From contig CP054189.1 in NCBI GenBank assembly GCA_015709495.1, forward strand, positions 124,001 through 188,000: a stretch of DNA of 64,000 bases, read 5' to 3'. The translations under genes and the position numbers were made by a program. Positions 43,407 through 53,153 of this stretch are shown one piece after another. Numbering within the stretch: position 1 is the first letter of the stretch; every line of letters starts with the position of its first letter. Source of the DNA: Chthonomonadaceae bacterium. Lineage in GTDB: Bacteria; Armatimonadota; Fimbriimonadia; Fimbriimonadales; Fimbriimonadaceae. Below the pieces are notes generated by a model. The model had not been told where the DNA came from. It saw nothing but the letters and a program-made list of their open reading frames with translations, and made no database searches.

Positions 43407-46076
43407 CTACCGCAGCCTTTCGATCCTCACGGCTGTGCGCTTGTATTCCGGAGTGCCCGTGACCCGGTCTCGAACGGTGCTAGTGGTCTTGTTCAAAAAG
43501 ACCTTGGGCGAGTGGAACGTGGCGAAGACCTCGCCAGGACGAAGTCCCCGGTCGAAGCGGACCGGAAGAACGGCCTCGCCGAAGCGGCTGACAATCCGAA
43601 CGCTCTCGCCCTCCTCGAGTCCCAGCCTTCGCGCGTCGGACGGCAGAATGTCGAGGGTGTCGGTGGGCCGCAGTCGCGAGTTCTCGGTTCGACCGGTCAT
43701 CGTGGCAGCGTTCAAATGATAGAGGTCGCGGCCCGAGTTGAGCAGGAACGGGAAGGAGTCGGAGACCACCTCAGGGCTCGGGATGTAAGTGATCTGCTTG
43801 AGGGCGGTCCGTTCGCCTGTCGGAAAGCGGTCCTTGTGCAATACGGTCGTGCCCGGATGATCCTCGGTCGGGCAGGGCCACTGAAGCCCGCCCTTTTCGA
43901 GCCGCGCATAGCTGAGTCCCGCGCCAACCGGCCACAGGCTCCGGACTTCATCCCAAATCGCGCATTCGTCCGCAAACGAAAAGCCCTCGGTTTCCCCCAT
44001 CGCCTGGGCGACCCGCTGCATGATCTCCCAATCGGGCAGCGCATTTCCGGGCGGATCGATCGCCTTTCTGAGGAGTTGGACCCGCCTCTCTGCGTTCATA
44101 AACGTCCCCGGCCTTTCGAACGAAGCGGCAGCCGGCAAGAACACGTGAGCGAACAATCTCGCGGATTCGTTTAGGAAGAGGTCCTGAACGATCACCAATT
44201 CCATTGATTCGAGTGCGCGGGCAGTCTTCTCCGCCGACGGGTTCGTCAGATAGACGTCGTAGCCAATCACCCACATCGCCTTGAGCTGGCCCACCTCGGC
44301 GGCGTCGAGCATCTGCATGAGGTTGAGCCCCTGGACCTCAGGAAGCGGCCGCCCCCACCGTTCGAGGAACGCGGCAGGCGCAGAAGAAACGGCGACGTGG
44401 CCGGTGAGGTTCGAGGGTTCGCAGCCCATGTGCGCCGAACCTTGAACGTTGTTTTGACCCCTAAGTGGATTCACGCCCCCACCTTCGACCCCAATGTTGC
44501 CGGTGAGGAGCGCCAGATTCACAAGGCACTGAACGCCCTCGGTGCCCTGAAGATGCTCCGTCATGCCCAAACCGTGGACGCTCATCGAAGGCCGCGCGGT
44601 TGCATAGAGCCGGGCCGCCTCCCTGATGGTCGAAGGGCAGACGCCACAGATCGGCCCCACCTTTTCTGGCGCGTAGTCGCGAACGAACTCGCGGAGCTCC
44701 TCGACACCGTCGATGCGTCGGTTCAGGTATTCAGAATCTTCCAGGCCCTCTTCCAAGATCACGTGCATCATCGAGTTCAGCAGCGGCACGTTGGTTCCGG
44801 GTCGAAGTTGAACGTGGACGTCGGCGTACTTGGCGAGTTCGATGGCCTTGGGGTCGATGACGATAAGGTTGGCCCCTCGCAACTTCGCTTGCTTGATTCT
44901 CTCGCCGACCACAGGGTGATTGACCGAGGGGTTGGAACCGATGACGAGGATCGTCGCCGCGCGTTCGATGTCGTCGTAGGAGTTCGTGGCCGCGCCTGTC
45001 CCCAAGATTGACTTCATCGCAGCGGCCGTTGGGGCGTGGCACACCCTCGCGCAGCAATCCACGTTGTTCGTTCCTAAGACCACTCGCGCGAACTTCTGGG
45101 CGATGTAGTTATCCTCGTTGGGAGCGCGCGAGGAACCCAAAACCCCGATCGAGTCCGGTCCATGTCGGTCCCGGAGTTCAGTGAGCCGGTAGGCGACGAA
45201 GGTGATCGCCTCCTCCCAGCTTACGACCGCCCACTCCCCGCCCTTGCGCAGCATCGGATCAGACATTCGATCAGAAGCATGTACATATTGATGTGCGTAG
45301 CGACCTTTGACGCAAACGTGCCCCTTGTTCACGGGTGCATCTCTTGCGGGTAGTACTTGAACAATCCGATTCGACTTAACGCCGACTTCGAGTTCACAGC
45401 CCACGCCGCAGTACGGGCAAACCGTCCGAGTCCAGGAATCGGCGAGCCCTTCGCGCCAGCGTGTATGGTCCACCAGGGCGCTCGTCGGGCAAGAGTCCAC
45501 GCAGGCGCCACAGCTCTTGCAGGTGCTCTGTGCCATTTCAGAAAGAGAATCCGGCACAATTCGAGTCTCAGGTCCTCGATTGACAATCTGCCACACGAAC
45601 GAACCTTGAACTTCGGAGCAAATGCGAACGCACCGGTAGCACTCGATGCAAGCCGACCGATCGAACATGAAGTAGGGGTTCGATGCGTCTAATTTATCCC
45701 GATCAGACCTACCTTGAGCTTCGTGTTCCAGTCCGTATAGTTTGAGCCAGCGGTGAAAGCCCTTCTCGGGGAACGCGTCGATCCGCTCCCCCGGATACTC
45801 GCGAGCCATAAACGTGAGAACAGCCTTTCGGGACTCGATAAGCTCGGGGTCATCGGTCGTTACGTTCATGCCTTCAACCACAGGACATGCACAAGCCGCG
45901 ACCAAACGCGATTGCCCTTCCACGCGCACCAAACACACCCGACATGCGCCGGAAGGGGCCAACCTTTCGTCGTGGCAAACGGTCGGAATCTCCTTGCCTG
46001 CGCTCTTGACGGCGTCGAGGAGCGTGGCTCCGGGCTCGACTTCGACTGGTTTCCGATCGACTGTGAGTTGAATCAT
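43407..46076 (-). CDS. fdhA: Formate dehydrogenase alpha subunit, Cys-containing
   Basis: An 889-aa molybdenum or tungsten bis-MGD oxidoreductase. Domains in order: [2Fe-2S] ferredoxin (CHDERLAPSGACRVC), His-Cys-type and two [4Fe-4S] clusters (CIECYRCVRIC; CKSCGACVDSCPTSALV), then the catalytic part with its [4Fe-4S] site (CPYCGVGCELEV) and pterin domains. The metal ligand is Cys346 (NVDCCARVCHAPT), where E. coli FdhF has selenocysteine. This layout matches soluble NAD-linked FDH alpha subunits (FdsA/NuoG type), although the NAD-binding beta and gamma subunits are absent here. It lies 25 nt after fhs; together they handle formate. Confidence 0.93.
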   Translation of the reverse strand: MIQLTVDRKPVEVEPGATLLDAVKSAGKEIPTVCHDERLAPSGACRVCLVRVEGQSRLVAACACPVVEGMNVTTDDPELIESRKAVLTFMAREYPGERIDAFPEKGFHRWLKLYGLEHEAQGRSDRDKLDASNPYFMFDRSACIECYRCVRICSEVQGSFVWQIVNRGPETRIVPDSLSEMAQSTCKSCGACVDSCPTSALVDHTRWREGLADSWTRTVCPYCGVGCELEVGVKSNRIVQVLPARDAPVNKGHVCVKGRYAHQYVHASDRMSDPMLRKGGEWAVVSWEEAITFVAYRLTELRDRHGPDSIGVLGSSRAPNEDNYIAQKFARVVLGTNNVDCCARVCHAPTAAAMKSILGTGAATNSYDDIERAATILVIGSNPSVNHPVVGERIKQAKLRGANLIVIDPKAIELAKYADVHVQLRPGTNVPLLNSMMHVILEEGLEDSEYLNRRIDGVEELREFVRDYAPEKVGPICGVCPSTIREAARLYATARPSMSVHGLGMTEHLQGTEGVQCLVNLALLTGNIGVEGGGVNPLRGQNNVQGSAHMGCEPSNLTGHVAVSSAPAAFLERWGRPLPEVQGLNLMQMLDAAEVGQLKAMWVIGYDVYLTNPSAEKTARALESMELVIVQDLFLNESARLFAHVFLPAAASFERPGTFMNAERRVQLLRKAIDPPGNALPDWEIMQRVAQAMGETEGFSFADECAIWDEVRSLWPVGAGLSYARLEKGGLQWPCPTEDHPGTTVLHKDRFPTGERTALKQITYIPSPEVVSDSFPFLLNSGRDLYHLNAATMTGRTENSRLRPTDTLDILPSDARRLGLEEGESVRIVSRFGEAVLPVRFDRGLRPGEVFATFHSPKVFLNKTTSTVRDRVTGTPEYKRTAVRIERLR

Positions 46077-46101
46077 CGTCGCCTCGTCTCAGCGGACTCT
46101 C

Positions 46102-47763
46102 TCAGTATAGGCCGTGAATGACCCCATCGCTATCGACATCGATCTTCAATGCCGCCGGGGTCCTGCCCATCCCCGGCATCAGCATGATGTCCCCCGAAAT
46201 CGCAACTAGGAACCCCGGGCCTGCGGAAACCTTGACCTCGCGAACGTTCAGCTTGAAATCTTTCGGCGCGCCCAAGAGTTTGGGATCGTCGCTCAGGCTG
46301 TACTGCGTCTTCGCAATGCAAATCGGCAAGTCGCCAAGGCCCGCTGCGCGAGCCCAGTCGAGCGTCTTTTGCGCGGACTTCGAGAATTCGACGCCGACTC
46401 CACCGTACGCCTTGCGAACAATGCTCTCGACCTTGACCTCCGCAGAGTCAGAGGCGTCGTACAGCCCTCGGAACGAGGATGGCTTCGCCGCCTCGGTGAC
46501 CACCGTCTTGGCGAGGTCTTCGCAACCTGCGCCCCCGCCGGTAAATGGGTTTGCGACGACGGCGGAGACCCCGAGGTTCTCTGCGTAAGAAGCTACGCGA
46601 TCCCAGTCCTCCTGAGCATCGTCGCCAAACCGGTTGATCGCCACGACCAGGGGCGGGCCGTACTGTTGCAGGTGGCGGATGTGTTGGCCGAGGTTCTCCA
46701 GACCCGACTCCAGGCAGCCGCTCCCGTGGTGCCGCAGAGCCCGAATCGTCGCCACGAGGACGATCGCCGAGGGCGCAATTCCGATGCGGGGAACGACGAT
46801 GTTGAGGAACTTCTCCGCCCCCAGTTCGGAACCAAAGCCGCCTTCGGTGACTACAAAATCCGTGAGCCGGAGCGCCGCCTTGGTGCCAACCACCGTCGAA
46901 CTCCCGTGGGCAATGTTGCCAAATGGCCCTCCGTGGACGAAAGCGGGACCACCCTCGACCGTTTGCACCAAATTGGGTCTGCGGGCATCGCGAAGCAATG
47001 CGGTCATCGCGCCGACGGCGCCAATATCGTTCGCCGTTACCGGAGTCTTGTCGGATCTCAGGCCGATCACGATCCTCGCGAGCCGCTTTTGAAGGTCGAG
47101 GATCGAATCGCTCAGGCACATCGCTGCCATCACCTCGCTCGCAGGGGTGATGACGAAACCGTCCGTTCGGGGGTAACCGTTGCCCTTGCCCAAACCGACC
47201 ACGATCTCCCGGAGGCCCCGGTCGATCATGTCTACGGTCCTCGGCCACCAGATGCTGCGAAGGTCGATCCTTTCTGCGTTCCCGTTGTGAAGGTGGGCGT
47301 CGATCATCGCGGAGAGGAGGTTGTGCGCGGCCGTGATGGCAGGAAAGTCGCCGTTGAAGAATAAGTTGATGTCTTCCATCGGAAGCACCTGGCTATATCC
47401 TCCCCCGGTCGCGCCGCCTTTGATCCCAAAAACCGGACCGAGCGCAGGCTCGCGCAGGGCGGGCATTGCCGATTCCCCGATTCGGTTCAACCCCTGGGCC
47501 AGTCCGACCGAGGTCGTGGTCTTTCCCTCTCCCGCGGGCGTCGGGTTGATCGCGGTGACGAGGATCAGCTTTCCCTTCGCCGGGGCCGCCAGGAGCCTGT
47601 TGAGGGCTTCGGAGGTCAGCTTGCCCTTGAACTTGCCGTAGGAGTCGAAGTCGTCCTCACCCAACCCCACTCCCTCAGCGATTTCGCCAATGGGGCGCAA
47701 CCTGGCGTTCTGCGCCACGGAGAGATTCGTCGGGGGCTGGTCGGTGCGGGAGGCCGTCTGCAT
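46102..47763 (-). CDS. fhs: Formate-tetrahydrofolate ligase
   Basis: A 553-aa ATP-dependent enzyme joining formate to tetrahydrofolate to give 10-formyl-THF. The P-loop is PTPAGEGKTTTS (about residues 72-83), and FGIKGGATGGGYSQVLPMEDINLFFNGDFPAI, HGGPFGNIAHGSST and GLGDLPICIAKTQYSLSDDP are all characteristic. Length and order are normal. AGGA lies 10 nt before the ATG. It is first in a two-gene operon with fdhA. No folate riboswitch was recognised in the 257-nt gap upstream. Confidence 0.97.
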   Translation of the reverse strand: MQTASRTDQPPTNLSVAQNARLRPIGEIAEGVGLGEDDFDSYGKFKGKLTSEALNRLLAAPAKGKLILVTAINPTPAGEGKTTTSVGLAQGLNRIGESAMPALREPALGPVFGIKGGATGGGYSQVLPMEDINLFFNGDFPAITAAHNLLSAMIDAHLHNGNAERIDLRSIWWPRTVDMIDRGLREIVVGLGKGNGYPRTDGFVITPASEVMAAMCLSDSILDLQKRLARIVIGLRSDKTPVTANDIGAVGAMTALLRDARRPNLVQTVEGGPAFVHGGPFGNIAHGSSTVVGTKAALRLTDFVVTEGGFGSELGAEKFLNIVVPRIGIAPSAIVLVATIRALRHHGSGCLESGLENLGQHIRHLQQYGPPLVVAINRFGDDAQEDWDRVASYAENLGVSAVVANPFTGGGAGCEDLAKTVVTEAAKPSSFRGLYDASDSAEVKVESIVRKAYGGVGVEFSKSAQKTLDWARAAGLGDLPICIAKTQYSLSDDPKLLGAPKDFKLNVREVKVSAGPGFLVAISGDIMLMPGMGRTPAALKIDVDSDGVIHGLY

Positions 47764-48020
47764 GTTGTTCGTCCTGGGTGCGATTCGGGTGCCAGCTCAG
47801 CGGACGTCTTGCATGCCCACTCCACGCAGGCTCGTTGTCCGGCGAGGGCAGACCCTCAATACACCTTGTACGTCAACTTTCGACGTCTGTCTGTGACGCC
47901 TGTCATGTTTTGCCTCTTCTCGGCGGAATCCTCAAGCGCTCCCAGGCACATTTCGTCGAAATGCGTCACGTTTCCGTGCGGTTCGAACATATGCTAAGTA
48001 AATGTCAGTTAGGAGGGCAT

Positions 48021-48977
48021 ATGAATTCGCGTTTCTACACTTTTCTCACACTCGCTGGTCTCGCTGCGTCTTCGATGGGCCAAATCTCGGACATTCGTAG
48101 CACTTCGGAGGCTTATTACCAGTCAGATTCGGGCGGTATCCAGAGTCAGCACAGGGATCTTTGGAATTCGGTGCCCCCCGGTTATGTCGAAACCCGAAGC
48201 TACGTTCCTTTCGATGGCGATACTGGGATCGGCCGAGCGGACCGTACAACCTGTTGGGACGACGCTGACGCCTGGAGTTCGATCCTTCATCCGGGCCAGG
48301 AGCGGCAGTATGCTCGCGCCGGCGGCTGGTCGGGCAACGGCGGCCCGCCCGAGGAAGTGTATGCAAGATCCACGGCCATCATCAATTCTACGTGGATCGC
48401 GTACTCCGCCTCTGCGTCGCCAATTCCGGTCGACCTCTTCTACTTTCTCGACGGTTGGCTCTTCGTCGCTTCCCAGTCTTCAGATGCGTTTTCCAGCGTC
48501 GACGTCAGCATTAGCACGTACTTAGGCTCGCCTCTCTTTGAGGCTTCCGGCAAGCTTGAAGGAGGTGGCGTAGGCCTCTCCACTTCTTTCAGTACAGCCA
48601 ACGGTTGGCCCTCAGGTGCATGGGACGCCGCCTGGACGGACACGACTTCCACGTTAACGAGCACTGCAACGAATCAGTCGGATCGAATGTACGATCTGAA
48701 CTACTTCGAAACCGTGGATGATATCTTGTACGTCTCACCCAATACACCGTTCTTCATCGAGTATCGGATTTCCGTCATTGCCACTACTCCAGGCCCCTAC
48801 GAAATCTTCGCGACATCTGATTTTTCGGATACGGCTGAGTTTGGGTTTACTTCCAATACGGCTGGCGTAACCGTAGTCGAGTTGTTTGGCACCGTGCCGG
48901 AGCCAGCGTCCCTTCTCGGGCTGGGCGTCGGCGCTCTGATCGCGATGCGAACCAGACGGCGTTCACGGGCTGGTTAG
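48021..48977 (+). CDS. PEP-CTERM sorting domain-containing secreted protein
   Basis: A 318-aa exported protein. AGGAGG lies 5 nt before the ATG; the signal peptide is MNSRFYTFLTLAGLAASSMGQ. The middle is Ser/Thr/Tyr/Trp-rich and beta-predicted with no enzyme motif. The C-terminus is VPEPASLLGLGVGALIAMRTRRRSRAG, a standard PEP-CTERM anchor. TATGCT upstream (about 47991-47996) may be the -10 box. It is the third such protein here, and all three share signal and ribosome-binding-site style but not the body. Confidence 0.9.
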   Translation: MNSRFYTFLTLAGLAASSMGQISDIRSTSEAYYQSDSGGIQSQHRDLWNSVPPGYVETRSYVPFDGDTGIGRADRTTCWDDADAWSSILHPGQERQYARAGGWSGNGGPPEEVYARSTAIINSTWIAYSASASPIPVDLFYFLDGWLFVASQSSDAFSSVDVSISTYLGSPLFEASGKLEGGGVGLSTSFSTANGWPSGAWDAAWTDTTSTLTSTATNQSDRMYDLNYFETVDDILYVSPNTPFFIEYRISVIATTPGPYEIFATSDFSDTAEFGFTSNTAGVTVVELFGTVPEPASLLGLGVGALIAMRTRRRSRAG

Positions 48978-49100
48978 GCGCCGCCCAAGGCTCCGTTCGC
49001 CGCAAGCCGGTCGAGAGGCGGACTAGACCTTGAGGATCGTGCTGCTCGCAAGAACCGAGCATCTCTTCGACTTGGGGTGACAACAAAACGGCTTGAGAGG

Positions 49101-49136
49101 AAAAACAGAGCGGCTCGGCAAACGCCGAACCGCTCT
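49101..49136 (-). terminator. Intrinsic terminator of 16S rRNA
   Basis: On the minus strand a 13-bp stem with one mismatch (AGAGCGGTTCGGC with GCCGAGCCGCTCT) and loop GTTT, followed by GTTTTTCC. It lies about 80 nt past the 16S 3' end. Transcription therefore ends here rather than continuing to a 23S gene. Confidence 0.85.
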
Positions 49137-49142
49137 TGAATC

Positions 49143-49160
49143 CTTGAAGCTTAGTGACGC
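49143..49160 (-). other. 3' half of 16S precursor processing stem
   Basis: GCGTCACTA-AGCTT-CAAG on the minus strand pairs with CTTG-AAGCT-TAGTGACGC in the 5' leader (50888-50909), allowing small bulges. The stem would close the 16S precursor like an RNase III stalk. Confidence 0.65.
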
Positions 49161-49215
49161 TGGTAAGACCGACCTAGGTATGTCCTTCCTGCCGTGCAAG
49201 AAGGAGTTCTAACCT

Positions 49216-50728
<1,513 letters not shown>

Positions 50729-50887
50729 AAGTGTTCGACTCGCCCGAAGGCTCGCCGTTTCTCATGGGTTTTGGAGTTTTACTCATTCGAGTTCCCCGTC
50801 TCCCGAAGAAAACGAGGACTCCGGGACCCTTGTGTTCGGGCCCCTTGACGAGAATCGCGTTTGCGATCTCTTGAATTCTTACCGAAC

Positions 50888-50909
50888 GCGTCACTATGAA
50901 GCTTGCAAG
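50888..50909 (-). other. 5' half of 16S precursor processing stem
   Basis: CTTG-c-AAGCT-tca-TAGTGACGC on the minus strand, complementary to 49143-49160 (9 + 5 + 4 bp with bulges). It lies in the leader between promoter and mature 16S. Confidence 0.65.
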
Positions 50910-50941
50910 GACCTGCCGCCCAACTTGGGACAGCAACGGAT

Positions 50942-50971
50942 ATTATAGGCAGGTCAACCGCCCTCTGTCAA
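50942..50971 (-). promoter_or_regulatory. Sigma70-type promoter of 16S rRNA
   Basis: On the minus strand TTGACA (50971-50966), 18-nt spacer, TATAAT (50947-50942). The leader is about 207 nt. CTGTCAAGGGTCC (plus strand 50965-50977) is identical to the 23S promoter at 2802-2814, and a second TTGAC occurs in the spacer of both. It begins only 24 nt past the rhomboid stop codon. Confidence 0.9.
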
Positions 50972-50994
50972 GGGTCCTGGGAAAAAAAGCGCGC

Positions 50995-52182
50995 CTACGC
51001 CCGCCCGATCCGCTTCAACGACGCGATTCGATGCCGCGCCTGCTCCGCCAACGGGCTCATCGAATCCACGCGGACCACCTGCTCATAGTGCGCGACCGCG
51101 ATCTCGTACAGCCCAAGCTTCGTCTCCGAAACGATACCTCGCCGGAGCAGCGCCGTCGCCGCAGACTCCTTATCGAGGTCCTGACGCTTCAAAAGCAGAT
51201 CATAGAGCGTCGCCGCAAGATTCGGAGCCGCGCTGCCCTCGAGCTTCAGCGCGATTTGCAGGCCGTCCCGGATGGGCATCTGATACCCTGCGGCCTCGTA
51301 CGAGACCAGCGCCTGCCCGACCGATTCGACCGGGAGCGTTTCGATCATCTTTCTCAAGTTTCGTCGGAAACCGTCGAGACACTGCGCGCTGAATCCAAAA
51401 CCCGCGCGTTCCTCCGCTCGAAACCAGTGGAGGGCCACCAAGGGATCGTCCGGGGCAGTGTCGGCAAGGGACCTCAGTTCATATTTATTCAGAATGCCGA
51501 GATCGTGACTGTCGGCCAGCACCGATCGCGCCTGACTTTGGGTTTCCGTGTCCCTTTTCACCCTCGCAATCAGGGCAAAAAGCAGCCCACCTCCGACCCC
51601 TCCCAGGTGCGCCAGGTTCGCTACTCCCGAATACGGCCCGCAGCAGATCACCCCGACCACGTCAAAGGCGACGTACATGATTCCCACCCACAGCAGGGCC
51701 CAGGCCGTGGTGCCCCAGTAAAGTCCGTACCCATAAAACACCAGGACTTCGGCGTGCGGAAACATGTAGATCGCGGCCCCCATGACCCCCATGATCGCTC
51801 CTGATGCGCCGATGGTGGGGATGTCGGGAAACGAGGCGCCGAAAATGCCCATGTGCAGGATGTCCCCCGTAAGGCCCGCAAAGAAGTAAAGAACCAGGAA
51901 CTTCGGCGTCTTGAGCCGGCCTTCGACACTGGCCCCGAAAATATGCAAGAACCAGCAGTTGCCGAGCAGGTGCATCGGATCGCCATGCAAGAACAGGCTG
52001 GCGGCCCAGTTCCTCGCGCTCATGTTCTGGTAGCTGAGGCCGTACGTATCAACGACCGATTCCTTGACCTGAAGGAAACCGTCCGAAGTCACCGCATAGA
52101 CGGCGATGTTGATCGCAATGAGCAAGTAGGTCGCCAGCGGAAACGTCTCCGGCGGGTTCTTGCAGCGATAAGGCAGTAGCAT
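50995..52182 (-). CDS. Rhomboid family intramembrane serine protease
   Basis: A 395-aa membrane protease. The catalytic dyad is Ser128 (TIGASGAIMG) and His192 (ANLAHLGGVGGG), in the fourth and sixth helices of a six-helix core (residues about 15-210). LHGDPMHLLGNCWFLHIFGASVE is the conserved L1/helix-2 region. The cytoplasmic C-terminal half (about 215-395) is helical and repeat-like, with TPR-like units (ALHWFRAEERAGFG; GLYEIAVAHYEQVVRVDSMSPLAEQARHRI). Substrates are unknown. AGGA lies 10 nt before the ATG. Its transcription runs toward the 16S promoter. Confidence 0.92.
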   Translation of the reverse strand: MLLPYRCKNPPETFPLATYLLIAINIAVYAVTSDGFLQVKESVVDTYGLSYQNMSARNWAASLFLHGDPMHLLGNCWFLHIFGASVEGRLKTPKFLVLYFFAGLTGDILHMGIFGASFPDIPTIGASGAIMGVMGAAIYMFPHAEVLVFYGYGLYWGTTAWALLWVGIMYVAFDVVGVICCGPYSGVANLAHLGGVGGGLLFALIARVKRDTETQSQARSVLADSHDLGILNKYELRSLADTAPDDPLVALHWFRAEERAGFGFSAQCLDGFRRNLRKMIETLPVESVGQALVSYEAAGYQMPIRDGLQIALKLEGSAAPNLAATLYDLLLKRQDLDKESAATALLRRGIVSETKLGLYEIAVAHYEQVVRVDSMSPLAEQARHRIASLKRIGRA

Positions 52183-52363
52183 CAGACCGACTTCCTACGT
52201 TGATCGCGTTTTGGGGTCTTATTTCATGGTCCAAGCGGAGATTCCTTCAAGATAGATCGAATTCCCTCTCCGAATCTTACGCGACTGCCTAAGAAGGCCC
52301 GATCCGTACTTGCCCCCTCCAACCGAAGTACCCCGAACCGGAATATCTGCCTGCTCGCGGCAG

Positions 52364-52369
52364 TAAACT
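52364..52369 (+). promoter_or_regulatory. -10-like box upstream of xthA
   Basis: TAAACT within AGTAAACTG, 10 nt before the ATG; no ribosome-binding site. It resembles the fumC box. Confidence 0.4.
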
Positions 52370-52379
52370 GGACACGATT

Positions 52380-53153
52380 ATGAAGATAGCGACATTCAAT
52401 GCGAACTCCATTCGTGCGAGGCTCGATACCGTTATCGACTGGCTCGCCACGAACGAGCCTGACGTTTTAGCCGTGCAGGAAACCAAGGTCGAAGACGATA
52501 AGTTCCCGGTCGAGGAGTTCGAGGGAGCGGGATGGCAAGTCGCATTTCACGGCCAAAAAAGCTACAACGGCGTCGCCCTCCTTTCCCGCCACCCGATTCT
52601 CAACGTTACAAAGGGGTTCGGCGACTTGACTTGGCCCGAGGATTGTCGGCTGATCGTAGGGGAAGTTCGGGGATTCCCGATCCTCAACACCTACGTGCCG
52701 AACGGATCGTCCGTCGGTTCGGAGAAGTTCGACTACAAACTGCGGTGGCTCGAACGGTTCGGCGAGTTCGTCGCTAAGCGATTCTCCGGTGGATTTCCGG
52801 CGGTGTGGCTGGGCGACATCAACATCGCGCCAACTCCCGACGACGTTTTCGAGCCCAAAAAGCACGAGGGGAAAGTTGGGTTTCATCCCCTTGAAAAGGG
52901 AGCGCTCGGCCGCCTCACTACTTGGGGATGGGTCGATCTGTTCCGGGAGTTCCACGAGGGGCCGGGGCACTACACCTTCTGGGAGTTCGTCATCCCCAAG
53001 GCGTTCGAGCGGAACCTCGGATGGCGCATCGACCACATTTACGCGACTTCCCGGCTTGCCGAAACGTGCGTTTCTTGCGCGATCGACCGCGAGCCCAGGG
53101 GATGGGAACGCCCGTCTGACCACACCTTCGTCGTCGCCGAGTTCGACGTTTAG
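52380..53153 (+). CDS. xthA: Exodeoxyribonuclease III
   Basis: A 257-aa AP endonuclease and 3'-5' exonuclease of base excision repair. Catalytic residues: Asn7 (ATFNANSIR), Glu34 (AVQETK), the LGDINIAP Asp/Asn, WRIDHIYAT and the C-terminal SDHTFVVAEF Asp-His. Length is typical for Xth. The stop overlaps that of the convergent MmgE/PrpD gene (TTAG). Confidence 0.96.
   Translation: MKIATFNANSIRARLDTVIDWLATNEPDVLAVQETKVEDDKFPVEEFEGAGWQVAFHGQKSYNGVALLSRHPILNVTKGFGDLTWPEDCRLIVGEVRGFPILNTYVPNGSSVGSEKFDYKLRWLERFGEFVAKRFSGGFPAVWLGDINIAPTPDDVFEPKKHEGKVGFHPLEKGALGRLTTWGWVDLFREFHEGPGHYTFWEFVIPKAFERNLGWRIDHIYATSRLAETCVSCAIDREPRGWERPSDHTFVVAEFDV

Noticed and set aside
47764-48020. Possible folate (THF) riboswitch before fhs
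   Set aside because: The gap upstream of fhs lacks the conserved THF riboswitch cores; only weak hairpins are seen.
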